This document shows, piece by piece, positions 34,559 through 44,240 of a stretch of DNA of 64,000 nucleotides; the first letter of the stretch is position 1; each line of letters begins with the position of its first letter. Under the pieces are notes generated by a model that searched no databases, was not told the DNA's origin, and was given only the letters and a program-made list of their open reading frames with translations. The position numbers and the translations under genes are program-made. Source of the stretch: Lepidostoma basale (lineage: Eukaryota > Arthropoda > Insecta > Trichoptera > Lepidostomatidae); assembly GCA_022606425.2 (NCBI GenBank), contig JAHDVF020000997.1, positions 62,001 to 126,000 of the forward strand. Direction: 5' to 3'.

Positions 34559-35081
34559 GGTATACAGGGTGTCCCAGAAGTCGGCGTCAAGCCGAAAACG
34601 GATGATAGGGCAAAGTTAGCTAGTTAAGAGAAAAATTCTAAAAATCTAAGTTTGGTATTTTTTTAATTATACGCAATTAAAAAAAATCGAGAAAAACAAC
34701 ACCCTGTTTTTTTTTTACATTTTTCTCATAACTAGCATGACTTGCCATGGCATCGGTTTCCGTCTTGACGTCGAATTCTGGAACACTCTGTAAATTGGTA
34801 TATTAGATGGTTTGAACACATGGTAAGAATGGTAAAAAAAATCTATGTTAACGATGCAAATGGAACTAGAAATAAAGGAAGACCAAGGAAAACGTGCACG
34901 ATAAAATAAATCAAATATTGAATGTCGGCCAAGTAAAGAGTCGGAGATTTCGACGTGCATTCATGACACGATGTATAAATGTTGGGGAATCGAGAGAAGT
35001 ATGTCAGGAAAGAAATGTGTGTCAGTCCATTATTTCTGCCGACCTTTTTGGGAGACGGCGTGATGGTTAGTTAGTTAGTTT
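34559..35081 (+). mobile_element. RTE family A copy with perfect 15-bp TSD and an internal MITE
   Basis: TATATTTTCTTGATT flanks the insert at 34544-34558 and 35082-35096. The retrotransposon part (34793-35081) matches family A (GATGGTTTGAACACATGGTA to the TTAG tail) with several deletions. Near its 5' limit sits a TA-flanked MITE (34565-34790). Confidence 0.85.
34565..34790. mobile_element. mariner-type MITE, 226 bp
   Basis: CAGGGTGTCCCAGAAGTCGG at the left end and the complement of CAGAGTGTTCCAGAATTCGA at the right, flanked by TA at 34563-34564 and 34791-34792. Arms pair to GTCAAG. No coding sequence. Confidence 0.85.
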
Positions 35082-35104
35082 TATATTTTCTTGATTATTA
35101 TGAG

Positions 35105-35300
35105 ATCACTGAGAAGAATCTGTAGGGAAAATTAATAATAATATTATAGGGAAGGATGAAATAAGTTATGAATATAATGCAAATTATTGCATCCTAAGTA
35201 AAATTTAAAAAAATATCACTAAGATGGTTTTAACATATGGGCAAATGGATGGGAGAAGAATGGTTTTGAAGGTTTGTACGAGCAGTGTAAATAAAATAGA
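35105..35300 (+). mobile_element. RTE family A, highly degraded
   Basis: GATCACTGAGAAGAATCTGT, ATCACTAAGATGG and GATGGGAGAAGAATGGTTTT follow the family order with many indels, so this is an older copy than its neighbour. Confidence 0.6.
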
Positions 35301-36053
35301 GGTCTAATGAGAAAGATGATGTCTCTAAACCATATCAATGACCCTCAAATTATTTTGTACACTTTCATTCATTTCTTATGTTTGCATTTGACACTATTCT
35401 TATGCTTGCATTTGACATTTATTATATTATACTTTCGTATTTTTTTATACAATTTACAAGCTTAACCTCCGAACATAAAGGTCGGTAAAAGAACACCATT
35501 GTCCCCTGCTATCTTAGAATTTTAATATGACAACTTGAAGTGCACCATTCTATAATAAGCATCCCATTAATAACCTTCTTTCAGAATTTTGAGAAGATTT
35601 CAAATCATTGCATTCGTCTATGAAGTGACGAAGTAATCCAAATGGCATTTTAAAAAAAAACCTAGTTCTAAGTGATAACGTATTTGTAACATTTCGGTTT
35701 AAAACAGAGTGAAAAAAATAATAAATAATGTATGTTCCATAGCTCATTTCAAAAGCAAACAAAAGAAAATCGCCTGAGATTTTCCGCGTGGGAAGTCAGC
35801 CGAGAGAGAAAAAAAGTTATTTATTGGATTACCCGCGGCACGGCTGGTCGTTTTATTGCTTTTCCTGTTAAAATGATACACACATTATTTTTTTATGAAT
35901 TAAAAGAATAAATTATATTAAACAGCTATTTTTTTGTAAATTCTGTTATTTTGTGATTAAATAATTAGGCGATAAAATTTCGAAAAAACTATAGGTCTCA
36001 AAATATTTTCAGAATTTATTTTAAATAATAGATAAAATTTTCACTTTTCAAAA
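35301..36053. other. AT-rich non-coding DNA
   Basis: No gene or repeat family recognised. Confidence 0.4.
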
Positions 36054-36515
36054 GTTACGTACGATTATAATGACCGGTTTCGAAAAATAATTATTTCCAT
36101 CATTATATTATAATAAATCTCCATCTCTGTGTAATGTCCCAAGTCATTGCTTGGTGAGTGTAAAATCTTAAATATGCGTATTTTATTATTATTTAAAAAT
36201 GTTTGAAGAAAGCAGGTTTTATATAAAAACTATTTTTGAATTCCCCTACGCTGTTGGGGGTATAAATTTTTTTATTGTATGCAACAGGTCGTTTGAACCA
36301 ATTACAGTATAATTTTTTTAGCTATCATTATAGTGATTCTCGTCACATGTGATAGGTAGCTAACCTATGGCCATTATAATGTCACGTGAATTCTACACCA
36401 GACCAAAGACAGTGTGAAAATCACACTGCCATTGCCGGGTGAAATTGAGATGGAGATTTATTATTATGATGGAAATAATTATTTTTCAAAACTGGTCATT
36501 ATAATCGTACGTAAC
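36054..36515. repeat. TIR element with about 70-bp arms containing a SINE
   Basis: GTTACGTACGATTATAATGA (36054) to GGAGAT-type codes at 36127 are mirrored from 36448 to GTACGTAAC ending at 36515. The 320-bp interior carries a minus-strand SINE (36277-36438). Arms differ at a few positions. Confidence 0.85.
36277..36438 (-). mobile_element. SINE inside the 36-kb TIR element
   Basis: GCAACAGGTCGTTTGAACCA through CACTGCCATTGCCGGG; the tRNA-like head is truncated exactly next to the right arm. Confidence 0.75.
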
Positions 36516-37375
36516 AATTGATGGCAATTATTACTTACATTATATAGAGTAATATATGTTTTTTTTTGCAGAAATATTTAAAAACGTAGAAATGAAATTA
36601 GCCTTTAATCCTTTCTTCAAAAACTGTATTTTTTTTTAAAGTTGATTGAAATTTTCAATTATGAGGAGTTAATTTTTTTATTAAGAATATTGACGCGGTG
36701 TTTTGTTAACATTATCCCAACGTTAGAAATTTTATAATTTCTGGAAGTTTTATGAGATTTTAAATGAGCGACATGGAATTGGGATATTGGCTATTTTTAG
36801 ATACACGTAGCATATAATTCCCTTAAAATATCATACTTTGAAACTTCCAAAAACGTACTTCAAGTCAATCTATAATTCCCTTTCATATCTATAGACACTC
36901 ATTTCAACTAATTTTATTATATTTTTATTATTCGTGTCAATTGCAAGATAGTCTCATAGAATTTTTCATAAATAAGGTCTACTCATCTCTTTCCATTTCT
37001 CTCGCCATTATGCTGGAAGGTTTGGCCAACTATATATTCTTTCCAATCCTAGTAACACCACACGTGAAAAAACATTGTTTTTTTTACCAATATAACGTGA
37101 AAGTAGTGATTTAAAACCACTATAAAAGCAGGTGAAATAACATGGCGAAATTTGGCAAAGAACCTCAAAGAGTTTTGTGAACATGGAAACCTTTAAGCTG
37201 AGTGAATCAACAGAGATGATAGATTAACAATAAACATTTGTTGCAATCTCCTTTTGAAAATGTGTCATCGCGTGATGCAATCGGAGTGTATTTACACTTG
37301 TTCTGTCGGCATTAAGCTCCGGTCTAGCGTAAACGAGAGACTTTGAATAATGGGATGATTGTGCAGCGGGAGCAC
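36516..37375. other. non-coding DNA
   Basis: 37000-37080 weakly resembles the 54.3-kb repeat. Nothing else recognised. Confidence 0.4.
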
Positions 37376-37475
37376 TATTAAGCTACGACCACACCGAAGT
37401 GCTTCGGTTGGTGATTCGCTTGCTGTCTCTCCGAAAATGACAGAGACTGATTTGACAGCATTGTTATATTATTTT
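37376..37475. repeat. left copy of a 90-bp inverted repeat
   Basis: ACCACACCGAAGTGCTTCGG, TTGGTGATTCGCTTGCTGTC and CCGAAAATGACAG reappear as the complement at 39058-39150. Confidence 0.8.
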
Positions 37476-37554
37476 ATTTAAATGTCACCCAATTGATAAA
37501 GCTTTTATATTTATGATACATTAATTTATGGTTTAATCAATTAAAATCAAATAC

Positions 37555-37980
37555 AGAAATGTTTGATTAATACAAATGAGAACGTCAGTTTTCTAGAAGT
37601 TTTATTGTACAATATTTTATGGGAATGAATGTTTGATAACGATTTGATGACACGTATGATAATGCCTTAGAAGGGCGAAACATGTCATTTCCATAAAATA
37701 CAATAAAACTTCTAGAAAACTGACGTTTTCATTCGTATTAAAAAATGATACCATCATACCATAATAGTTTTCCCAGCTAAGTATATATTTATTTTAATTA
37801 ATTGTATACTTAAAGTAAGATTTTAAATGTAAATATATCTAGGGTATGAAGATACTTTAAATGTTTGATATTGCGTAAGAAGGGCGAAACATGTCATTTC
37901 AATAAAACTTCTATAAAACTGACGTTTTCATTCATATTAATTATATGAGTTATGCATCATTGTTCAAGAAACAATAAATA
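37555..37980. repeat. CGTCTGTTTTCTAGAAG hairpin MITE and a neighbour arm
   Basis: 37565-37740 is a near-symmetrical hairpin: GAACGTCAGTTTTCTAGAAG on the left and CTTCTAGAAAACTGACGTTT on the right, with the GGGCGAAACATGTCATTTCC block. 37880-37980 is a right arm ending in CATTGTTCAAGAAACAAT. Confidence 0.8.
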
Positions 37981-38055
37981 TTAAAGTTAATGGTTAAAAA
38001 ATTTAAAACTCATTTTATTTTCAAGTCGAATATTTCTCTATTTTACTTAAGTAAC

Positions 38056-38580
38056 TTACTAACCACCATACCGTCTCCACGAAGGGGTAGGCAGAAAGAA
38101 TGGACTGCCACCCTTATCTTTCCTGACATACTTCTCTTGATTCCTCAACATTCATATATCGTGTCATGCACGCACGTCGATTTCTCCGACTCCTCACGTG
38201 GCCGCAATTCAATATTAAATTTATTTGATCTTGATCAGGACCTTTGTTTTTTTCTCACCGTATCGTTTCTGACGCTGTCTCTTAGGCTTATTCCTAACAT
38301 GGCTCTTTGGGTCACTCGTAGTTTCTCGGCACTTTGTTTGAACAATGTTACAGTTTCAAGACCATACGTACCAGCTGGCAGAACGCAGGCTTCATAGACT
38401 TTTCGTTTCAGGTTGATCGGTATTTTCCAGTTTTTAAGAATGTAACTCATGTTTCCGAAAGCTGCCCAGCTTAGTCCAATTCTTCTATTTAGCTCTACGG
38501 TTTGGTTATCTCGTTAAAATATAGTTCCATTTACATCGTTATAATATACTTCATTTACCTTCTTTCTTCAATCATTCATC
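38056..38580 (-). mobile_element. composite of RTE family A and family C fragments
   Basis: Antisense family A at 38056-38236 switches to antisense family C at 38233-38515 (YGLETVTLFKQSAEKLRVTQ and AMLGISLRDSVRNDTV on the minus strand). Family A appears to resume at 38516-38580 (TTCCATTTACATCGTT). About 30 bp of family A is missing at the junction. Confidence 0.75.
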
Positions 38581-38740
38581 AGTAAAATTTACTATCATTT
38601 GAATTCTTATTTATTTATTGAAGTAATTAGCAAATTTTATCCAATGTACAGAAATATTCATTTTGAAAATAAATGTGAGTTTATATTTTTTTAACTATTA
38701 ACTTTGTGATCACAAATCATTTGTGCCCTTTACATTGTTT

Positions 38741-38970
38741 CTGTATACAACAGGTTTAATTAACCCAATTACTGTATACAATTTATTTTAGCTTTTATAT
38801 ACTGATTCTCATGACATGTGATAGGTAGCCAATCGTTCGCCATTTTATTGTCACGTGAATTCTACACCAGACCAAAGATAGTGTGATAATCACACTACCA
38901 TCGCCGGGGATCGAACCCGGAACCTTCGGTATGGAAGTCAGAGCTCTTACCACTCTGCCACGAAGGTCGT
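38741..38970 (-). mobile_element. tRNA-derived SINE, full length
   Basis: Complete minus-strand copy with GGGGATCGAACCCGG B-box complement and intact head. Confidence 0.85.
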
Positions 38971-39057
38971 CAATTGATTTCGTTCATTGTCGGTTAATTG
39001 ATTAATTAATAAATTTAAGTGAATATCAATAGCGGAACATTTTCAAATAAAATAAGG

Positions 39058-39150
39058 TGATAACGCTGTTAAATCAGTTGCTGACATTTTCGGACAGACA
39101 GCAAGCGAGTCACCAACCGAATCACTTCGGTGTGACCGTATCCTTAGATA
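39058..39150. repeat. right copy of the 90-bp inverted repeat
   Basis: Complement of 37376-37475; GACAGCAAGCGAGTCACCAA and CACTTCGGTGTGACC identify it. Spacing between copies is about 1.6 kb. Confidence 0.8.
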
Positions 39151-39159
39151 CACTCGGCC

Positions 39160-39554
39160 AGAGTGGTGGGGGGAGATTTATCTCCCCTGTCACCGGCGGA
39201 CCCTCTCCTCTCACGTGCGCCAGACGCTAAACAACGACGTATTTTTGTACATCCAAAAGATACCAATCTTATTATTTATACACGAGTATTACCTACCTAC
39301 CTTGCGCTCGCAGCGGCCCGCTCTTCCCTGCTCTCGGTTTAATTATAAATCTCCAGCATCTTCAGATCAGTGGACGCCGTGCTTCTATAACATTATCCCC
39401 ACGTTAGAAATAACGTTTCTAAAGAGATAGCATCTGTTCGAAGTGAAAAAATCTTGGAAAGGTGGCAATTTTTTTTAGCTACACGCGATAAACGAAATTC
39501 CGTCTGTACTCAAAATAACAAAGAGTAAATATACACATTATAATGATAAATATT
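39160..39554. other. non-coding DNA, left part GC-rich
   Basis: 39150-39230 is GC-rich and C/T-rich; no gene recognised. Confidence 0.35.
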
Positions 39555-40372
39555 CTTCTTATTCTTTTAATAGATCTGATGGTCTATGAAATCGTGTCTC
39601 CTCGGATGATGAGGACCAGCTGTCCCTTCATAATAATAAATAATTTTAATAAAAAATCATTATATTATAAGAATTTATAAGAGAAGCATTAAAAAAAATT
39701 AAGCTCAAGAAATAGAAAGAATCATAACGTTGATATTACATCCCTGAGGCAACTCACACTATCACGAAATATGTCGACCTCCGAGGCGACCCGACTAAGC
39801 AATAAGATTGTCCTACCCACAGGTATAACCATTGGCAGGTTGGTTCTGCATCGAGGCAAATAAAACAATCTGTGCTGTATTTGATGAAGGTAATTATCAG
39901 GGACAAATAGACCTACATCACTCAGGACATCCGAGTTTTGTATACGGCCGCCAATCAGCTGAAAGAAGTGAACTACCAAGTGGATATTCCTCCTTCTCTC
40001 CAATGATTGGTAGCTTAGGATACCTAGCAAGAATTCAGTCGGAAAGAGCCACGGGTTATCATTATCTGTCATTATCCATTCTGGCTACATGGTCCTTCCA
40101 ATATCTTCTTCTGGATCTACTCAACCGAATGATATCCTCTTTTAAGTTTTCTCATGTCTGTGTTACGGACACGATCTCGGAAAGTTTTTCTCGGCATGGA
40201 TCTTAAGACCTTCATCTCAGATGTTCTTAGCAGACCCTTGGTTCGTACAGCATCGGCCCTCGTCTCTTCAGCATACGTCATGATAGGTCGCACGCATATC
40301 TTATAAATTCTGACCCTGCTGTCGATACGCATGTGCTAGTTCTTCCAGAGAAGATTCTTCAGAAATCATGAT
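39555..40372 (-). mobile_element. RTE-type family B fragment interrupted by a LINE
   Basis: Family B antisense sequence at 39555-39630 (TGATGAGGACCAGCTGTCCC) resumes at about 40067 (TTCTGGCTACATGGTCC). The minus-strand frame 40117-40332 reads RIYKICVRPIMTYAEETRAD and LLRTSEMKVLRSM. About 75-90 bp of family B is missing at the junction. Confidence 0.75.
39640..40075 (-). mobile_element. jockey-like LINE RT C-terminus
   Basis: Minus-strand frame 39722-40072 (116 aa) reads PTEFLLGILSYQSLERRRNI, then HLVVHFFQLIGGRIQNSDVL, then LPRCRTNLPMVIPVGRTILL and SEVDIFRDSVSCLRDVIS. The SLERRR...F.LI.G and CRTNL...DIF patterns are those of the C-terminal RT region of jockey-like LINEs. No catalytic YxDD is included. 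Confidence 0.75.
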
Positions 40373-40420
40373 CAATATTGATATAAAATATTTTTTGATA
40401 AACTTAAAAGGAACACTGTG

Positions 40421-40530
40421 GAATTCCATAATGACGAATTTGTTTATGAACTGTTTTTTTATTTCATTTTTGAGTTTATTTTTCTCGGCATGTTTCGGAA
40501 GTTTTACACCTTCATCATTATATTAAAAAA
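40421..40530 (-). repeat. dispersed repeat, inverse of 11335-11475
   Basis: TGTGGAATTCCATAATGACG and TTTCTCGGCATGTTTCGGAA match. Confidence 0.6.
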
Positions 40531-40985
40531 ATCGTGATATGTGTTATAATATATTTCCCATCATATTGACTGTTTGGTTTAAATCACTTTGATAGCCAAT
40601 CGGTTTCGATGATATATAATATTGTACGTACCATCATTCTTTCTTCGGTGATATCATTCATTTGAGATATGGATAGAATTTAAATCGTTCTCCAATAAAA
40701 TAATTAATCTAAAAAAAAATTATAATGTGTGAACACTGTGCTTTTCCTTCTACAATAAAGGAATTACAGGAATCAAGATATTTAAATAAACACGAACAGT
40801 TATTAATTGATTAATTAAAACACTGTTTTAGAATATCAATTTGTGATATTCTACGAGTATAACGGTGTTTTTATCAAACATATTAATGTTAAAATATTAA
40901 AGTGTTTCCGCTAAAACAATGGTTTATCAAACTGTTATTTTTTATTTTAAGTTTAATTTTACATTGCAGCAGTTTTGAAAGTAAT
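40531..40985. other. AT-rich non-coding DNA
   Basis: Nothing recognised. Confidence 0.4.
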
Positions 40986-40994
40986 GAAATCGTT

Positions 40995-41405
40995 ATGGCC
41001 TTGAAACTGTAACATTGTCCAAACAAAGTGCCGATAAACTACGAGTGATTCAAAGAGCCATGGAAAGAGCCATGTTAGGAATAAGCCTAAGAGACAGAGT
41101 CAGAAACGAGACGGTGAGAGAAAAAACAAAGGTCACCGACATGATCCACCGGGAGCCGACTCTAAAAAGGCAATGGGTAGGTCACTTAGCCAGAAGCTCA
41201 GATGAAAAATGGACAAGAAGACTGCTGACTTGGAGACCGTGGACGACAAAGAGAAGTGCAGGGCGACCGCAACTACGGTGGAAGGATGATCTGAACAGAC
41301 ACGTCGGAATAACCTGGATGCAGTCTGCACAAGACAGAGTAATATGGAAGCGATTGAAGGAGGCCTTTGTCCAGAAGTGGACGAGAAAAGGCTGAGGAAG
41401 AAGAA
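40995..41405 (+). mobile_element. RTE-type family C copy with 9-bp TSD
   Basis: GAAATCGTT flanks it at 40986-40994 and 41406-41414. Frame 41015-41395 is intact: QSADKLRVIQRAMERAMLGI, SLRDRVRNETVREKTKVTDM, WVGHLARSSDEKWTRRLLTW, GRPQLRWKDDLNRHVGITWM and then QDRVIWKRLKEAF to a stop. It ends in a GAAGAAGAA tail. A clean, fairly young, 5'-truncated insertion. Confidence 0.9.
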
Positions 41406-41518
41406 GAAATCGTTTACTCTTCAAATTCTTACATTATTATCATACATAATTTACATTTTGGAAGGTTTTTGGCAGTTTAGATACCACGCTTGCCAGACGG
41501 GTTGGTATCTTTTAATTC

Positions 41519-41590
41519 AGCCGCCTCTAACATGAGGAACATACGCTGTTTGTAGCCGCCCCTGATATGGAGAACAGACGCTACTACCTG
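41519..41590 (+). repeat. two-copy 36-bp tandem repeat
   Basis: CAGCCGCCTCTAACATGAGG and AGCCGCCCCTGATATGGAG start adjacent units that share GAACA(T/G)ACGCT. Confidence 0.55.
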
Positions 41591-41689
41591 TTGGTCCACG
41601 GAAGGTATTTAATTTCCCTCCTACCCTGCATATCTGCTGAGCTTTCCCCTATCCGCCACCTGGGGACGCGTCTCCTAGCGGTCAGGCTC

Positions 41690-41835
41690 CGCCGGAGATG
41701 GACCGATGATATTATCAAAAGGGTTTGAAAATCTTGGATACAAGAGGGCAGGATAGAGACGAATGGAAGAAATTGGAAGAGGCCTATATCCAGCAGTGGA
41801 GGGAAGAAGGCTAGCAAAGAAGAAGAAGAAGATAA
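41690..41835 (+). mobile_element. RTE-type family C tail
   Basis: Codons RWTDDIIKRV and DRDEWKKLEEAYIQQWREEG then a stop and a GAAGAAGAAG tail. Confidence 0.75.
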
Positions 41836-42179
41836 TTTACATAAATTTAATGAATGACTTGTTATCAAATATAAACTATTAGATAAATTGAGACTGAAAA
41901 TTGTCTAAACACCATCTGTTGTGACGTATTCACATTTAAAACAGAACGACATTTAGCATTTATTTTGATTTAATTTATACTAAAGGGTCCAGACCCCGAT
42001 ATTTATTTGCAAGCATGTGCTTCTAATGCTGAGATGAACATTATTGGAACTCAAATGTTTGCATAAATCGCCGGCATTTTGAAAAGTGGATACGAATTTC
42101 AGAAGTTCAATCGGAGTTCTTCCCCAATAAACCACGGCCAGCCTCGCAGACGAAATATGGTCCATAATTTAAAGTTTAA

Positions 42180-42694
42180 TGTGCGCGCTCCATTGGGCGA
42201 ATATCTCACCCGGTTGTGGCCATCCTAGTTTTATATGACGTATAGTCAAAGTCGGGTCGTTATAAAATATTCCTCCGCGTATTTCTGTGCAGCCCGCGGC
42301 TTTCGGGATATTCCGGAGAATGAAGTTGGGCGCCCGAACTCCCATTCAGTTGGACACAGTCTCCCGGAGTATCTCGGTCATACTCGTAAGAAGTGTCTCC
42401 AAAGTGTACCCCTTCAAGTGCTTCTCCTAGTGACACGATTTTAATTACCGTGCAAAGTTTGGGGAATTATCGCATACCGGAACGTTCCATTTCCCGATGT
42501 GTTTCGGATCAGTTTATTTTCGGTGAATTATTTTCGAAAAATGAAATCTAGAGGTCGATTGGATTTGAGTTTAAACATCTTTGTGGTGAAGTTCGTCCGA
42601 TAGAGTTGAAAGTTTTGTTTATATATTATTTAAGTGCAAATAAGCAGTTTATATTTATTTTTTTAAATAAGTTTTTAGTGAGTTAACTAGCAAA
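42180..42694 (+). promoter_or_regulatory. putative promoter and 5' UTR of the 42.7-kb exon
   Basis: Non-repetitive stretch with higher GC than its surroundings, placed directly upstream of the candidate start codon. It has no TATA box at the expected distance from the TCAGT initiator-like motif (42509-42513), and no clear DPE. A 70-codon open frame inside it (42235-42444) has no recognisable domain and is probably chance. Confidence 0.3.
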
Positions 42695-42736
42695 ATGACG
42701 GAGTTTTTTGGATCATGGAGTTCGAAGAAAACTGTG
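42695..42736 (+). CDS. candidate first coding exon (MTEFFGSWSSKKTV), unknown gene
   Basis: The context CAAAATGACG matches the insect translation-start consensus. It opens 14 codons (MTEFFGSWSSKKTV) ending at a GTGAGC donor at 42737, again in phase 0. Upstream are some 600 bases of non-repetitive, comparatively GC-rich sequence with a TCAGT initiator-like motif at 42509-42513, consistent with a TATA-less promoter and a 5' UTR of about 180 bases. With the segment at 6898-6949 this could be an alternative N-terminal exon of one plus-strand gene whose shared exons lie beyond the window. I do not recognise the peptide, and no joining exon is visible. Confidence 0.4.
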
Positions 42737-43670
42737 GTGAGCACTCACTTATAAAACTAAAATACAGCATCGCAATATTTAATTATAATATTCAAAATTT
42801 AAAAAATTAAACAAGTTAGATTAACGTTATATATTTTTTGTTTTAACGATATTTAATACGATAATATTTCAATCAATAGCACTGAAATTGTATAAAGCGT
42901 GAGTAATATTTCGCAAATACGATTCTAAGCACAACGCCGTGTATTTTTGAGATGAATAGTTCCACTTCTTTCATAACCCACTCTCATTTCATATTAACGT
43001 TTATCTCCTTCAGCGAGTGTGACATTGGACATCGTTATTCAAGTATAAAGAAAACATTGTATAATCATCTTAACGTTTTTTATAAACAGTAATATCCGCC
43101 ATACCCTCCCGAAATAATATCGGAGACAGGATGACGTTATGCTTAAAATTGACAAGAAAAAGACAGAAGAACTAACACATCTCCGAACAAAAACAAAAAA
43201 CATACTGTCCTGTCTTAAAATTCTCAATTTGAAAAGGCCCAAAGAAAGAATTGAAGTAGGTTCCATATCGTTATTATCATATTATAAATTATTTTTTCTC
43301 GTGCATACACTATTTCTCTATTTTTTAATAAGATCTAATGATGTATTTAAATATATCATAAGATCTTATTACGATTATGTTCGACATGGGTCATGTTCAG
43401 AATCGAACACACGTCACCTGTATCAAAAACCAAGCATTCGAATTCCTTTTCACATAGCCTAGTAATATGGTTTTAATTATTTTGGTAAACTTATCCAATA
43501 TTACTTTAGAATTACATTATTGAAAACTTTGCGCATAATTTGTACAACTTACAAATGTTTCAAATGCAAACCTTCATCAAACTTTTGTTACATTTATTAC
43601 TTTTCCTCAAAGGATAAAGGTAACATTTTGAGATAATGAAACGAGGAGGAAAATTATTATTGACATATCA
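42737..43670. other. AT-rich DNA after the candidate donor
   Basis: Presumed intron if the 42.7-kb exon is real. A 107-codon open frame at 43139-43462 has no recognised domain. Confidence 0.35.
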
Positions 43671-43674
43671 AAGA

Positions 43675-44240
43675 ATTTCTTGAACAATGATGTAAAACTC
43701 CATATTAAATAACTATTAATACGAATGAAAACATCTGCTTTCTAGAAGTTTTATGATAATTGAACGCTCATTTCATAATGCCTAAGTAAGGCGATACATG
43801 TCATTTAAATAAATGATATTAAAACTTCTAGAAAACAGACGTTTTGATTCGTATTAATTATAAAATCCTTATTTACGAGTACCTGCTTAAATTTTTTAGT
43901 GAGAAACAAAATATAATTAGAAAATGAACTTGTGTTGTTACTAAACTACGATTATTTTATTTCTCAAACTATGATTTATTTATTGTTTCTTAAACAATGA
44001 TATAAAACTCCATGATAAATAATAAGTACGAATAAAAACGTCTGTTTTTGAGAAGTTTTACTATATTTTATGTGAATGACATGTTTCGCCTGTCTAAGGC
44101 ATTATCATTTTCGGGGTACATCTTTTTTTAAATACTTTTTTTTTAAACATTTGTTAACGCGTTAGACAGCGAAACATTTCATTCACATATAATATAATAA
44201 AACTTCTTAAAAACAGACGTTTTCATTCGTATTATAATAA
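43675..44240. repeat. two CGTCTGTTTTCTAGAAG hairpin MITEs
   Basis: 43680-43860 and 43975-44235 are each inverted-repeat copies with GAACAATGATGTAAAACT / GAACAATGATATAAAACT left ends and CAGACGTTTT(C/G)ATTCGTATTA right arms. They share the TTTCGCC...CTAAGGCATTATC block. Confidence 0.75.

Noticed and set aside
41133..41424. Minus-strand frames opposite the family C copy
   Set aside because: Shadows of the plus-strand RTE C-terminus at 41015-41395.
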